Source of the DNA: Spirogloea muscicola
Taxonomy: Eukaryota > Streptophyta > Zygnematophyceae > Spirogloeales > Spirogloeaceae
Length of the DNA: 12,179 bases
Reading direction: 5' to 3'
Assembly: GCA_009602725.1 (NCBI GenBank)
Contig: WELB01000160.1
Coordinates: 148,174-160,352 of the forward strand
Positions 1 through 7,877 of the stretch are shown here, piece by piece (positions within the stretch are counted from its first letter, which is position 1; each line of letters starts with the position of its first letter). The notes beneath the pieces are model-generated. The model made no database searches. It was not told the DNA's origin and saw only the letters and a program-made list of their open reading frames with translations. A program made the translations under genes and the position numbers.

Positions 1-67
<67 letters not shown>
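1..67. repeat. (CT)n microsatellite
   Basis: An uninterrupted CT dinucleotide tract of about 33 units starts at the window edge, so its true length is unknown. It ends about 130 bp before the first gene's ATG and continues into a pyrimidine-rich stretch. It may lie in the promoter or 5' UTR of that gene; pyrimidine-rich patches are common there in plants. That role is inference. Confidence 0.97.
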
Positions 68-71
<4 letters not shown>

Positions 72-199
72 TCTCTGTCTTGCACCTCCCTTCCCTCCCT
101 TTTCGTCTCCCTCCTCTCCTGTCCTCGACTTTAGCAAGAGCAAGGAGACAGATTTCCCTCCTCTCATTAGGAAGAAGGACACGACGGCTGCGAGAGGGG

Positions 200-2477
200 A
201 TGGCGACTAACAGCCAGCACCGGATGCAATATGCCCAGCTCGAGACGGCGCAGGCGGTGGAGGCAATGCACGTGCTGGCGGCGGAGCCGTGGCAGGAGGC
301 CACCCAGTGCGCGACGCAGCTGCGGGAGGAGCGCGCCGCCCTCGCCGCCTGCCAAGGGCAGCAGCTCCCGGACGGCGGCGCCGGCGGCGGCAGGTCCGAC
401 TGCGGCGCGCTGGAGGGCGGGGACCTGGCGCTGGAGCTCGCGGCGCTGCGAGCCGAGGTGGTCGGCCTGCGCGCCAAGAACGCCGACCTCGAGCGAGCCG
501 CCGCCGAAGTGGGCGCCGGTGCCGGCACTGCCGAAGACCGCGTCCTCAGCGCGCAAGCCATGGACGTGGCCAAGCGGGTGGTGGAGGAGTGTGGCAAGCA
601 GCAGCTGGGCGTGGCCGCGGCGGGGCCGGTGAACGGCCAGGCCTGCAAGTGCGAAGCGAGCGCCGCAGACATGGCGCGCTATCTGAACTACACGGCACGC
701 GCGCCCTGCCCCGACGACTGGTTCTTTGTGCAGGACCTCATCTTCGTCAAGGTACACGTTGCTGCTTGCAGGCCACCCACCTTGACCTCTATCAGTCCCG
801 TCTATGCGCCTCTGTTGACTCCTGTCTCGCCCTTTTGCTCGCCTCGCTCGTTTCTTCCATCTACATCCTCACCCCACCTAATATTTTGCCTTGTTTATAT
901 TATACATATAGACGTTAATAATAGTTATATATGTGTGTACCACGTCATGTTCATTCACTGTGACTAGCAATTTTCTGCTCTCCTCGCTTGCTCTTCCTAA
1001 TTAACCTCTCCCCGCCTTTAGTACCACTGCTGCCAGCTCCAGCAAATTCAGCTGAAGCCCACCACATATGCAGCCCGCTTAGAAGCCCAAAGGCCCCCTT
1101 CTCTACGCTGCGCAGAACTGCTTCGCGCTGCCCAAGCGGCGGTGCCTGGCCGCGACGCCGCGCCAGATCGTGGAGCCGGTGCCATTCCCGCGCTCACTGT
1201 GGGACCAGAGCACCCTCGGTGACGGCGCCATCCGCTGGGACCTGCACTACTGCAAGACCTTCGCCTGCCTCAACACGCGTGACGCCGGCGACTGTCGCAA
1301 CTGCTTCAACCTTAGGTCGGCATCTGCCCCCCAAGAGGCAGCTCACAGCTGGCAACTCGTCATGTCGCCGAGCGGCAGCCTTGCTTGTCACCGAGTTGTA
1401 GCCTGCCCATCTAGGCCTTGCACTCTGACATGCTGGGGCTGCTGGGACTGCGCAGCCTGGAGTCGAGCCGCTGGCGGTCGTACTACCGCGGGGCACCCAA
1501 GATGGCGGACGTCATTGCGATGAAGAACGGGACGCTGAGGATCGGGCTGGACGCTGGCGGCGGCACGGGCTCCTTCGCGGCGCGCATGGCGTCGTACAAT
1601 GTCACGATCATGACGACGGCGATGAACATCGAGACGGTGTACGGGCGCTACCAGGGTTTGCCATACATGGAGACGATTGCGCGTCGGGGGCTCATCCCGC
1701 TGCACGTCCCGCACAAGGCCCGCCTGCCCTTCTTTGACAACACCCTCGACGTAATCCACAGTGTTAACAGGTGCACACTTACTCTCTAAGTGCTCCTACT
1801 GTGGCGGCCAGCGACAGTGCACTGTATGAACAGCTATGGTTGTCCCTGCGTTGGCATCTGTGTACTCGGCAACTTTCCTCCCAAACCCCCTCCCTCTCTG
1901 CCCTCTTCCGTCTCTGCTCCGTTTGGGACTGTCCTTTTGCGATACACATGCATGTGTGAATACATATATCAATATATATGTGTGCAAGTACATATATATA
2001 TATATATGTATATATTTCTCTCTCTATGCTTATGTACACACAGATGTATGTATGCACATATATATGTATATATATATAGCTACTTGCAATGGTTGCTATA
2101 CATGTGTGTTGTACCAGTACCCCTCTCCTTGACCTCATCTTTCCCGCTCTCCTGCCCTTTTCGCTACTCTGCATCCGTATCTGTCGAGCACTCATCCTTT
2201 CTATATCTTGCACGCATGCAGCATCAAGTACCTGACGCTGCCAGACTTTGAGGAGCTGGTCTTCGAGTGGGACCGCGTGCTACGGCCTGGCGGCATCATG
2301 TGGTTCGAGATGTTCTACACGCCCGAGCCCGAGATGCCGCTCTACATCACCATCCTGGAGCTCCTGCAGTACCGCCGTCTCTACTGGAATCTTACACCTA
2401 AGCCCGATGAGGGCGAGCGCCCTGGGCCACATGTCTACCTCAACTGTGTCATCGAGAAGCCCGCTAGGGTGGACTAA
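200..2477 (+). CDS. Plant SAM-dependent methyltransferase-like protein (At1g29790-like family), 4 exons
   Basis: Exons by phase and splice signals: 200-751, 1116-1315, 1456-1770, 2222-2477 (1323 nt, 440 aa plus stop). Introns are GT-AG with phases 0, 2 and 2. From memory, the joined protein follows the order of an Arabidopsis family typified by At1g29790: CPDDW (about residue 170), an xLPKRRC block, PFPRSLW, a cysteine segment with CRNCF, then the SAM-binding motif IGLDAGGGTGSFAARM in exon 3, LPFFDNTLDVIHS, DRVLRPGG in exon 4 and a C-terminal VYLNCVIEKPAR. The family is assigned to SAM methyltransferases by fold; the substrate is unknown. Residues about 105-150 form a Leu/Ala heptad region likely to be coiled coil. 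The ATG at 200 is the first in frame; no membrane anchor is visible after it, unlike what I recall for relatives. The exon 2 donor (AG|GTCGGC) is weak, so the residues across that junction are the least certain. Confidence 0.85.
752..1115 (+). other. Intron 1 of the methyltransferase-like gene
   Basis: The intron is bounded by AAG|GTACAC and GCGCAG|AAC. This acceptor joins in phase 0 and restores the family motif around LPKRRC. A stronger-looking pyrimidine-tract acceptor lies at 1020 (CTTTAG), but using it adds 95 nt and shifts the frame to an early stop. The interior is AT-rich near 890-940 and holds no gene that I can see. Confidence 0.7.
1771..2221 (+). other. Intron 3 of the methyltransferase-like gene, with TA/CA-rich tract
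   Basis: The intron runs from AACAG|GTGCAC to ATGCAG|CATC; AG plus C makes a serine codon in phase 2. Positions about 1960-2085 are a long alternating purine-pyrimidine tract of TATA, CATA and TGTG steps. This is simple-sequence DNA rather than coding sequence, although it leaves several spurious open frames. Confidence 0.75.
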
Positions 2478-2749
2478 TGGTAGATGGGAGCGGAGGCGCC
2501 GGTGCTGGAGCAAGAAAAGCGAATTGCATGCTAGTCAATTCAATTTTCTAAGCAAAAGGCCTGGGTTTGTGAGATGTGGTGGTGCCCTTTGATGTGGTGA
2601 ATGATCCAAGAGCATGTACTTGATATCATCATCATCATGTATGCTGCCACAGAGCACGCTGCGCATATTTCTACTTCAGTGTAGGTTGGGTATAGGTCAA
2701 CTACAATCCTGTCTTATGTAGGGTAAATATCATTGTCCACTGGATCCAC

Positions 2750-2755
2750 AATAAA
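2750..2755 (+). terminator. Candidate polyadenylation signal AATAAA
   Basis: A canonical AATAAA lies 273 bp after the stop codon of the methyltransferase-like gene. A TGTAA, the signal used in many chlorophyte green algae, follows at 2782. Either could mark the 3' end; no transcript evidence is available. Confidence 0.35.
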
Positions 2756-2964
2756 TTCAATGCCAAAGTTTGCCTTGGTACTGTAAATTGCTTTTCGATT
2801 TCAAAGCTTTATTGTCCTACGATTCTCTGAAAAGAAGTTTATAAGATTGCAGATGGGCTGGACATGAGGCATTGTTACTTTGTGCTCTAAAATTGGGTAC
2901 TTCAAGATGAAGACTGCTAACAGTTGATTTCAAGCCGCATGTCAATATATTTGTCACCGTTCAC

Positions 2965-3390
2965 ATGCAATCACGTCTGATTTTCCACTTGTCACATACC
3001 TATCAATGTGAAATCTTCACCGAAATAGCAAAGAAAGCTGTAGAGTGTCTGTCAAGAAGACCGTATGATTTACAAGGAGAGGCGAGTAGTGATTTTGTAA
3101 GCAACCTGTGTAACATGATAGGCTACTGGTTTTATAGTGAGGATGTTGGATGTAGACAAGAGTACAAATTCAGCTGCTATGATCGTTCCCTTGCAGATGG
3201 CAAGAAGTTTACCTGCAGGATTGCGATTTCAGCTGATTATGGACAGATCGGGAAGCAGTTTAAGACAATAGTTGTGATCGTAGTTTCAACGTTGACTAAG
3301 CAACTGACCGGGCACATTGTAAATCACTTTCACGGCTGTTCAGTAAATTGTAGTATTCTGTTAAACCGTCTCTCTTGGTCACAACATTGA
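2965..3390 (+). CDS. Unrecognised 141-aa ORF in AT-rich sequence
   Basis: This ATG-initiated ORF of 141 codons lies between gene 1 and the next gene. I do not recognise it. The translation has ordinary-looking composition, with cysteines near residues 15, 28, 49, 58 and 66, a hydrophobic stretch about 103-110 and no low-complexity bias. Base composition is much poorer in GC than the confirmed exons nearby, which argues against a resident gene with the same codon use. It could be a chance ORF, a decayed insertion or a recently acquired short gene. There is no sign of splicing and no family assignment. Confidence 0.2.
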   Translation: MQSRLIFHLSHTYQCEIFTEIAKKAVECLSRRPYDLQGEASSDFVSNLCNMIGYWFYSEDVGCRQEYKFSCYDRSLADGKKFTCRIAISADYGQIGKQFKTIVVIVVSTLTKQLTGHIVNHFHGCSVNCSILLNRLSWSQH

Positions 3391-3983
3391 TAATCGACAT
3401 GTTACCAAAGCAGAATTAATCAAGTTGCAGAGTGTTGGGAGTATAGTAATAACTGTTGAGTTTAATTTAGAATGTTTGTGTTGAAGATCAACTGTAGCGT
3501 TCAAGGGAGGTTTGCGACATCGAGATGTGGCTCAGAGACTGCTATTCCACTATTTTGTGCATATACAAAAAATGACTCTCCTTTTCAGACAGAAATATCT
3601 TGGATTTGTCACTGTTGCATAACATGGCCAAATTTCAGCTCGTATTAGAGATTTGATGACTATTGACTGGTTCAACTTCCCAATGTTCCGCTATGGTGGT
3701 ATGGGGCATGACAATCGAGGACAGATATAACACCCAAAGTCACTCATGGCGAAGTGGAAAATTCACAGAGAGACTTTGACATGAAAAAGGCATTTGAGAG
3801 CACTTTTTAAAGTCAGGCAAGAGAGACCTTAGCCTCCAGCATGCCACTTGGTAAGTGGTGAGGTTGCAAGAGACAGGAATCTACAAAGAATGTTACATTT
3901 GCATCAACGAAGTCAAAGGTATGCTTCAGAATTGATTTCAGCGAGCTGACCCCTACAGCGCGAAGCTAATGGCAGTGTACACT

Positions 3984-4976
3984 TCAGTAGGTGTTGGTGT
4001 TGTTGTTGTTGAACGCGCCAGTGTTGGCTCCAGACTGGTAACCACCGGCACCCATGTTGCCCTGGCCAACACCCATACCAGTCTGAGCACCCATGACACC
4101 AGAGTCATAGCCAGTGCCCGTGCCCTGGCCCATGCCGGTTCCAGAGTTGTAGTCGGATCCGATGCCAGTGCCCATGCCAGTGCCAGTGGTGCTGCTGTAA
4201 TCAGTGCCCATGCCCGTGCCGGTGCTCATGCCGGTGTCGGTGCCCATGCCGGTACCGGTGCCCATGCCGGTGTCACTGCCCATGCCGGTGCCGCTGCCCA
4301 TACCAGTGGAGTCAGAGCCCATGCCAGTGCCACCGGCGCTGTATCCAGTGCCAGTGCCAGTGCCAGTGCCAATGCCAGTGCCCATGCCGGTGCCAGTAGT
4401 GTTGTAATTGCTGCCCACGCCAGTGCCTGTGCCGGTGCCACCTGCATGTTATGCATTTCAAGCAGCTTAAGAAACATTGATGCGTTCTCACACAGAACAA
4501 TCTATGAATGCAAGGTCCACAACCAAGACAATTGCAGCAGAAAAATCTTAGAAGGCCCTTCCAACAAGGAGAGCTGGACTGCGTGATTGACAATGGTAGT
4601 TCAGCTCAGCTTAGCTGAGCTCAATTGAACTTAGCATGCAGCTCAGTACAACTCAGCTGGTTCAGCTGAGCTGAGCTAAGCTATACTGGACTGACCATTG
4701 TCAATTATGCAATCCGGCATAATTCCTGATACATGCAGGTCTTTTCTTTCACAAAGACCACTCTCAAATATGCATCAGCAGCAATTGCAGCAGCAACAGT
4801 CGCAGACTACAGGGCCAGCAACGGCGGCTGAACGCACTGTTGTACATATCGCTGGAGGTGTTGCCAGTGCCAGCAGTGCCGGCGCCAGTGCCGTCGGTGC
4901 TGTCGTTAGCCTTCTTCTTGTGGATCATGCCCATGACCTTGTCTTCCATCTGGTGGAGCTTATCGCCGAGCGTCAT
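3984..4976 (-). CDS. Gly/Thr/Met-repeat protein with amphipathic N-terminus; LEA-like stress-protein candidate, 2 exons
   Basis: Exon 1 is 4976-4838 and exon 2 is 4441-3984, joined in phase 1 across a GT-AG intron (597 nt, 198 aa). The ATG sits in a strong GCCACCATG context. Residues 1-23 are charged and probably helical ([20 protein letters not shown], then KK), loosely like the Lys-rich amphipathic segments of dehydrins. Residues 27-45 are a linker rich in G, T, S and D. From about residue 48 to 160 the protein is a tandem array of GTGMGTG, GTGMGTD and GTGMGSD variants. The tail is Asn-rich, ending NNNNTNTY. There is no signal peptide, and little hydrophobic content beyond the repeat methionines, so it is probably disordered and hydrophilic. 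The upstream ABRE-like cluster supports a stress or desiccation role by inference. It has no canonical K-segment, so I do not call it a dehydrin; a glycine-rich structural protein is the alternative. Confidence 0.75.
4080..4420 (-). repeat. Imperfect coding tandem repeat (GTGMGT-type units)
   Basis: The second exon consists of short units that read CCGGTGCCCATG on the plus strand, varied by single-base changes. They encode GTGMGT, with D, S or Y interruptions about every 6-14 residues. The low complexity keeps several other frames open on both strands, which explains long spurious ORFs here. Confidence 0.9.
4442..4837 (-). other. Intron of the repeat-protein gene
   Basis: On the minus strand the donor is AACA|GTGCGT and the acceptor CATGCAG|GTGG. 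Together they restore an AGT serine codon between the two exons. The 396-nt intron contains a palindromic repeat element in its middle, described separately. Confidence 0.7.
4574..4717. mobile_element. MITE-like palindromic element inside an intron
   Basis: The ends are inverted repeats: ATTGACAATGGT at 4586-4597 is matched exactly by ACCATTGTCAAT at 4694-4705. The similarity continues outward about 12 more bases with mismatches (CTGGACTGCGTG versus the complement of TATGCAATCCGG). The interior is packed with AGCT, GCTGAGC and CAGCT words, including a perfect dyad at 4603-4621 (9-bp arms, 1-nt spacer). Without coding capacity, this looks like a small non-autonomous DNA element or foldback. 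No clear target-site duplication is visible, so the class is open. Confidence 0.5.
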
Positions 4977-4978
4977 GG

Positions 4979-5036
4979 TGGCGGCGGCGGCGGCTGAGAC
5001 GGCGGCGGCGGCGGCGGCGGCGGCGGAGACGGCGGC
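4979..5036. repeat. CGG/CCG trinucleotide repeat in presumed 5' UTR
   Basis: Near-perfect GGC repeats immediately precede the minus-strand ATG at 4976, interrupted by GAGAC twice. In the gene's orientation they are GCC repeats in the presumed 5' UTR. The frame stays open upstream as poly-alanine, but the strong start context at 4976 and the promoter motifs further out favour starting at 4976. Confidence 0.85.
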
Positions 5037-5220
5037 AGAGTGTAAGGAAGCTAAGCCCGTGAGGAAGATGGGAGTAAGCAGTGGGGGGTTGCCGAGGTAG
5101 ACTATATCGACTGGGTGGGTGGTGGGGGGAGGAGGGAGGGAGGCCGAAAAGCGAGGGGCTAGAGAAACCCAAGGGCGGCGACCGGGGAGGGAGGTGGAAT
5201 GGACGGGGGAAGCCAGGCAC

Positions 5221-5380
5221 CTGCTGCCACGTGCCGTAACGCCACGTGGTGGCCTCGCAGGGACGGCACCGACGCGTCCGCCACGTGGCACCACGCGCCA
5301 GCCTTGCATGTAGATAGGGCAACGCGTGTCCTGCAGCCGGGCCTCATGGTGACGTGGCAGAATCGGCCAGACACGTGGCT
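5221..5380 (-). promoter_or_regulatory. Cluster of ABRE/G-box, CE3-like and DRE-like sites
   Basis: Within 155 bp there are five ACGT-core sites. CACGTG occurs at 5228-5233, 5243-5248, 5282-5287 and 5372-5377, and ACGTGGC at 5352-5358. Most are flanked as GCCACGTGGC-type ABREs. AACGCGTGTC at 5321-5330 matches the CE3 coupling element described for cereal LEA promoters. ACCGAC (DRE/CRT core) at 5268-5273 overlaps a second ACGCGT just before an ABRE. The cluster lies about 250-400 bp upstream of the repeat-protein ATG at 4976. In land plants this combination is a typical ABA/drought-response module bound by bZIP factors; activity here is inference. Confidence 0.7.
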
Positions 5381-5560
5381 CCCAGCGGCGGGCAGCCAGG
5401 GATCTACCCCCACGCCCCTCCCTCGTCTTGCGCAGATTCTTCCGAAGTGCCGTCAAGCTGCCGTCAAGTTAGCACTCAAAGCCAAGCCCCGGTTTAAGTT
5501 TGAGCCCTTCGACCTTGAGCATAGAAACAGCTCCGGCCCTTTCAATGTAAGGCCACGACT

Positions 5561-5656
5561 GTGAGAGGCCAGCCCGATGAAATGAACAAGGTCCGAAAGG
5601 GCCGGAAGCAGCTCTTCCAACGGGAGACGAGGGGCCGTGAAAGCCAGCCCTCAAAA
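5561..5656 (-). repeat. Interspersed repeat copy, minus orientation
   Basis: Read on the minus strand, this contains GGGCTGGCTTTCACGGCC, then GGAAGAGCTGC, then GGCCCTTTCGGACCTTG, TTCATTTCATC and GGGCTGGCCTCTCAC. The same order of blocks occurs on the plus strand at 7263-7370. Confidence 0.7.
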
Positions 5657-5730
5657 TAGTGAGCTCGAAGATTTCTAGCCGTGCTCAAATCCCGAACTTC
5701 GCAGTCTCCCGAGCGGGGCTGCCGACGGTA

Positions 5731-5820
5731 CGAGAAAGCAGGCGCGCGGTGCGCATAAAATGCAAGGGCGGCCAGCTCAAGCCAAAACACTTTCCAGGCA
5801 AAGCTAGAGCAAAGAATGTA
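5731..5820 (-). repeat. Interspersed repeat copy (TTGGCTTGA...CATGCGCACCGCGC block)
   Basis: On the minus strand this reads a TTTGCCTGGAAA word, TTGGCTTGA, a GGCCGCCCTT word and TATGCGCACCGCGCGCC. It is a diverged copy of the blocks at about 7507-7580 and 8965-9030 on the plus strand. Confidence 0.65.
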
Positions 5821-6060
5821 GCTTCCAACAAAGAAGGCCCCCGCCCACGCTTGATGGCTCTGGGCGCTGGAGCTGCATGGAAACCGAGGGGCTTGCTTCA
5901 CTTTCCCTCACTGGAGCCAACGGCTAACCACACGACGTGTTACAGTGGCACTTTTAGTGAAGGATACACGAGAGCTCGGACAAAGTAGCAGGCTGAAGTT
6001 GCTCCAAGGCCGGCTACAAGAAGAAAGCGCTCTTGCTTCGTTAAAATAAAGCGATCATTG

Positions 6061-6102
6061 TGGGAGGCCAGCGAAAAAGGAATATTCAAGGTCTGGAAGG
6101 GC
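6061..6102 (-). repeat. Diverged short repeat copy, minus orientation
   Basis: On the minus strand, CCCTTCCAGACCTTGAATA followed by GCTGGCCTCCCACA is a degraded copy of the CCCTTTC-GACCTTGTTCATT ... GGCTGGCCTCTCAC block seen at 5561-5605. Confidence 0.5.
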
Positions 6103-7060
6103 ACAACGAGGCACTGCCCAATGCACAAGTGCGCAAGCCTGATGTGATGGCTCCCCATTTCAGAATCACATTCGGGGGAAGCAGGACACTAGGAAGCAGG
6201 CACATGACAGCTCCATGGTGGACTTCACTTCACTTCAATGTTGAAACTATTCTTGTTGCATTGACTTACTTGACGAGGTGACGTAAAAGTCGGTAGTACA
6301 CGCATTCTGTGCCAATTCTGTGCCAATGTGGATCCATCATCGCTGCCACCTACATCATTTAGCAGTACCTATACATGCACCGACCACAGTGGATCAGATG
6401 TAGCATGTGAAGTAGTAGAAGTTTGAGTCTACGTCATGTTACTTGGATGCATCATACAAGCTCGCATGCATACTTGCACATGATACATCATAGTTAGATT
6501 GTTTTACAAGCTTGTTTGCAAGCTTGACAACTAGAACCCCAGCTCCATGCATGCATAGTCAGATATGTCAAATTTAGCATCAGCATAGCTGCAGAGATGG
6601 CCTGTGCGGTGCGCATGAAAAAAAAAAAGGAAGCTGCAGAACATCAAGACCGGTCAAGGATGCACAAAGAACAGGCCTTTTTTTACATATCACAAGGTAC
6701 ACTTGTACATAGTGTGTTCCACATTGTCATAGCTGTATGTTCCTCTGCTGGCTTGGAGAGCACTTGAAGAGCCTAGTGGTTCTTCAGCTGAGAGCTGCAA
6801 GTATGCACTGATAGAGAATGTCATGTGCACCCGAGCGACCTGATTAACTCTATGCACAATAAGCTGCTAAGCCCACTTTTCTTACTTTCCTTGAACAACT
6901 TCTGAGCCCTCACATGTGGCCACCAACGAACAGAAAATCTGATGGGCTCAGCTAGCTCTTACTGCACGGAGACCACAAAGAGGATCGTGGAGGGCTCCGT
7001 GTCCTGGTCCATGTGTTCTTCTCCCAGCTGGCCTATCACAGTATCGCCCCCTTCCTGGAG
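6103..7060. other. Gene-free AT-rich stretch
   Basis: I see no supportable gene here. Minor features are an ATTCTGTGCCA direct duplication at 6304-6325, a GCATGCAT-rich stretch near 6465-6560 with two AAGCTT palindromes at about 6507-6530, an A-run at 6618-6629 and a T-run near 6679-6685. Confidence 0.5.
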
Positions 7061-7262
7061 AACTCTGTCCTTCAGAATTAAGGAGCTTGAGTTGCGTGGC
7101 ATCCTCAGGCGGCGGCGGCTACGACTGCTGGTGTTTCCGGCTGCTTGTATTTCCGGTTAGCAGCTGTGAAGTAGGTGTGACGGAGCGGCAACCCGTGGTG
7201 ACTCCTCTTTTCCCTGAGTGCTATCTGCTTTATGTCTCTTTGGACTTGGTCAAACGTTTTGG

Positions 7263-7370
7263 TAGGCTGGCCCTTTGCAGCCCTCAGCCCCTTTTGGCCC
7301 TTTCAAACCTTGTTCATTTCTTCTGAGCTGGCATTTGACAGCCCTCGCCCCCTTTCAAGAGAGCTGCTGC
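7263..7370 (+). repeat. Interspersed repeat copy, plus orientation (two GGCTGGC dyads)
   Basis: Two dyads (GGCTGGCCCTTTGCAGCC and GAGCTGGCATTTGACAGCC) flank GGCCCTTTCAAACCTTG and TTCATTTCTTC. This is the same block order as the minus-strand copy at 5561-5656. Confidence 0.7.
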
Positions 7371-7412
7371 TTCTGGCTTCTGTGGTGGGGCTCCAGCTCC
7401 CCAATTTAGCCT

Positions 7413-7586
7413 GTCGGAATGGCATGTGCTCAACCTGTGGGTACTAAAGTCACACTGTTTCCTTAGCCACCTTAGCGTAGGGCTTCATTCCATGTAGCCT
7501 TACTTTTTGCACTGCTTTGGCCTGAAATATATTGGCTTGATGAGGCCACCCTTTCGTTTCATGCGCACCGCGCACCGCCTCTCTTC
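7413..7586 (+). repeat. Long direct repeat, copy 1
   Basis: The block runs from TCGGAAT through GTGCTCAAC, GTGGGTACTAA, CCATGTAGCCTTA, TTTGCACT, TATTGGCTTGA and TTTCATGCGCACCGC. It recurs in the same order at 8873-9036 with many substitutions and small indels, about 1.46 kb downstream. Confidence 0.75.
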
Positions 7587-7630
7587 TGGGCCGGCCTCTC
7601 ACAGCCATCGCCATTTTCTGGAGAGCTTTT
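7587..7630 (+). repeat. GGCTGGC...CAGCC short repeat
   Basis: GGGCCGGCCTCTCACAGCC is followed by ATCGCC and TCTGGAGAGC, a copy of the short dyad repeat that directly continues the long repeat block before it. Confidence 0.65.
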
Positions 7631-7681
7631 TCTCTTCCTTTGGGAAGAGCTACGTCTTCGCGGCTGCGTGGGGCGCGCGCC

Positions 7682-7725
7682 AGAGAAGCAAGTGCTCGCC
7701 CATAGAGAAGAAAGTGCTCGCCCAT
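7682..7725. repeat. 22-bp tandem duplication
   Basis: AGAGAAGCAAGTGCTCGCCCAT (7682-7703, written here only as a unit of 22 bp) is repeated with one substitution at 7704-7725. A 21-bp relative lies at 8227-8247. Confidence 0.85.
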
Positions 7726-7734
7726 TGAGGATAG

Positions 7735-7795
7735 GGGCTGGAAAAGCCAGCCCTAAAAGAATGAACCAAGTACGAGAAGGGGGCCAGGGGAAGCG
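7735..7795 (-). repeat. GGGCTGG dyad plus repeat tail, minus orientation
   Basis: GGGCTGG at 7735-7741 pairs with CCAGCCC at 7747-7753 around a 5-nt loop. The following sequence matches, on the other strand, the TTGGTTCATTCTTTT-type block of the interspersed repeat. Confidence 0.6.
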
Positions 7796-7877
7796 CTAAG
7801 AAAAACAAGCACACAGAGAAACAAAGCAGCTACGAATCACTCAGTAACCCCTGCTAAGCAGCCGCAGATCAGAGATT

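Larger units (their letters stand above)
2478..3983. other. AT-rich intergenic region between convergent genes
   Basis: This stretch holds the presumed 3' UTRs of the plus-strand methyltransferase-like gene and of the minus-strand repeat protein gene. On the minus strand, a TGTAAC lies roughly 90 bp after the repeat gene's stop. Apart from the unrecognised ORF at 2965-3390 and a short (ATC)n run near 2625-2637, I see no structured feature. Confidence 0.6.

Noticed and set aside
167-757. Minus-strand 196-codon ORF opposite methyltransferase exon 1
   Set aside because: GC-rich antisense shadow with His/Arg/Leu-biased composition. The plus strand carries the family motif CPDDW and the splice donor.
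4226-4477. Minus-strand Ala/Trp/Pro-rich ORF in the repeat exon
   Set aside because: Alternate frame of the same low-complexity repeat. Only the GTGMGT frame joins in phase to the upstream exon.
3969-4586. Long plus-strand ORF rich in Ala, His, Ser and Val
   Set aside because: It is the antisense reading of the Gly/Thr/Met repeat exon. The tandem repeat keeps this frame open, and it crosses the inferred intron boundary.
3984-4976. Calling the repeat protein a dehydrin
   Set aside because: No canonical K-segment or poly-Ser segment is visible. The Lys-rich N-terminal helix is only loosely similar.
4977-5456. In-frame N-terminal extension of the minus-strand repeat protein through poly-Ala
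   Set aside because: It would place the ABRE-like cluster inside coding sequence and depends on GCC-repeat poly-alanine. The ATG at 4976 has a strong start context.
7682-7725. CRISPR-like repeat
   Set aside because: Only two abutting 22-bp copies with no spacers, in a eukaryotic context.
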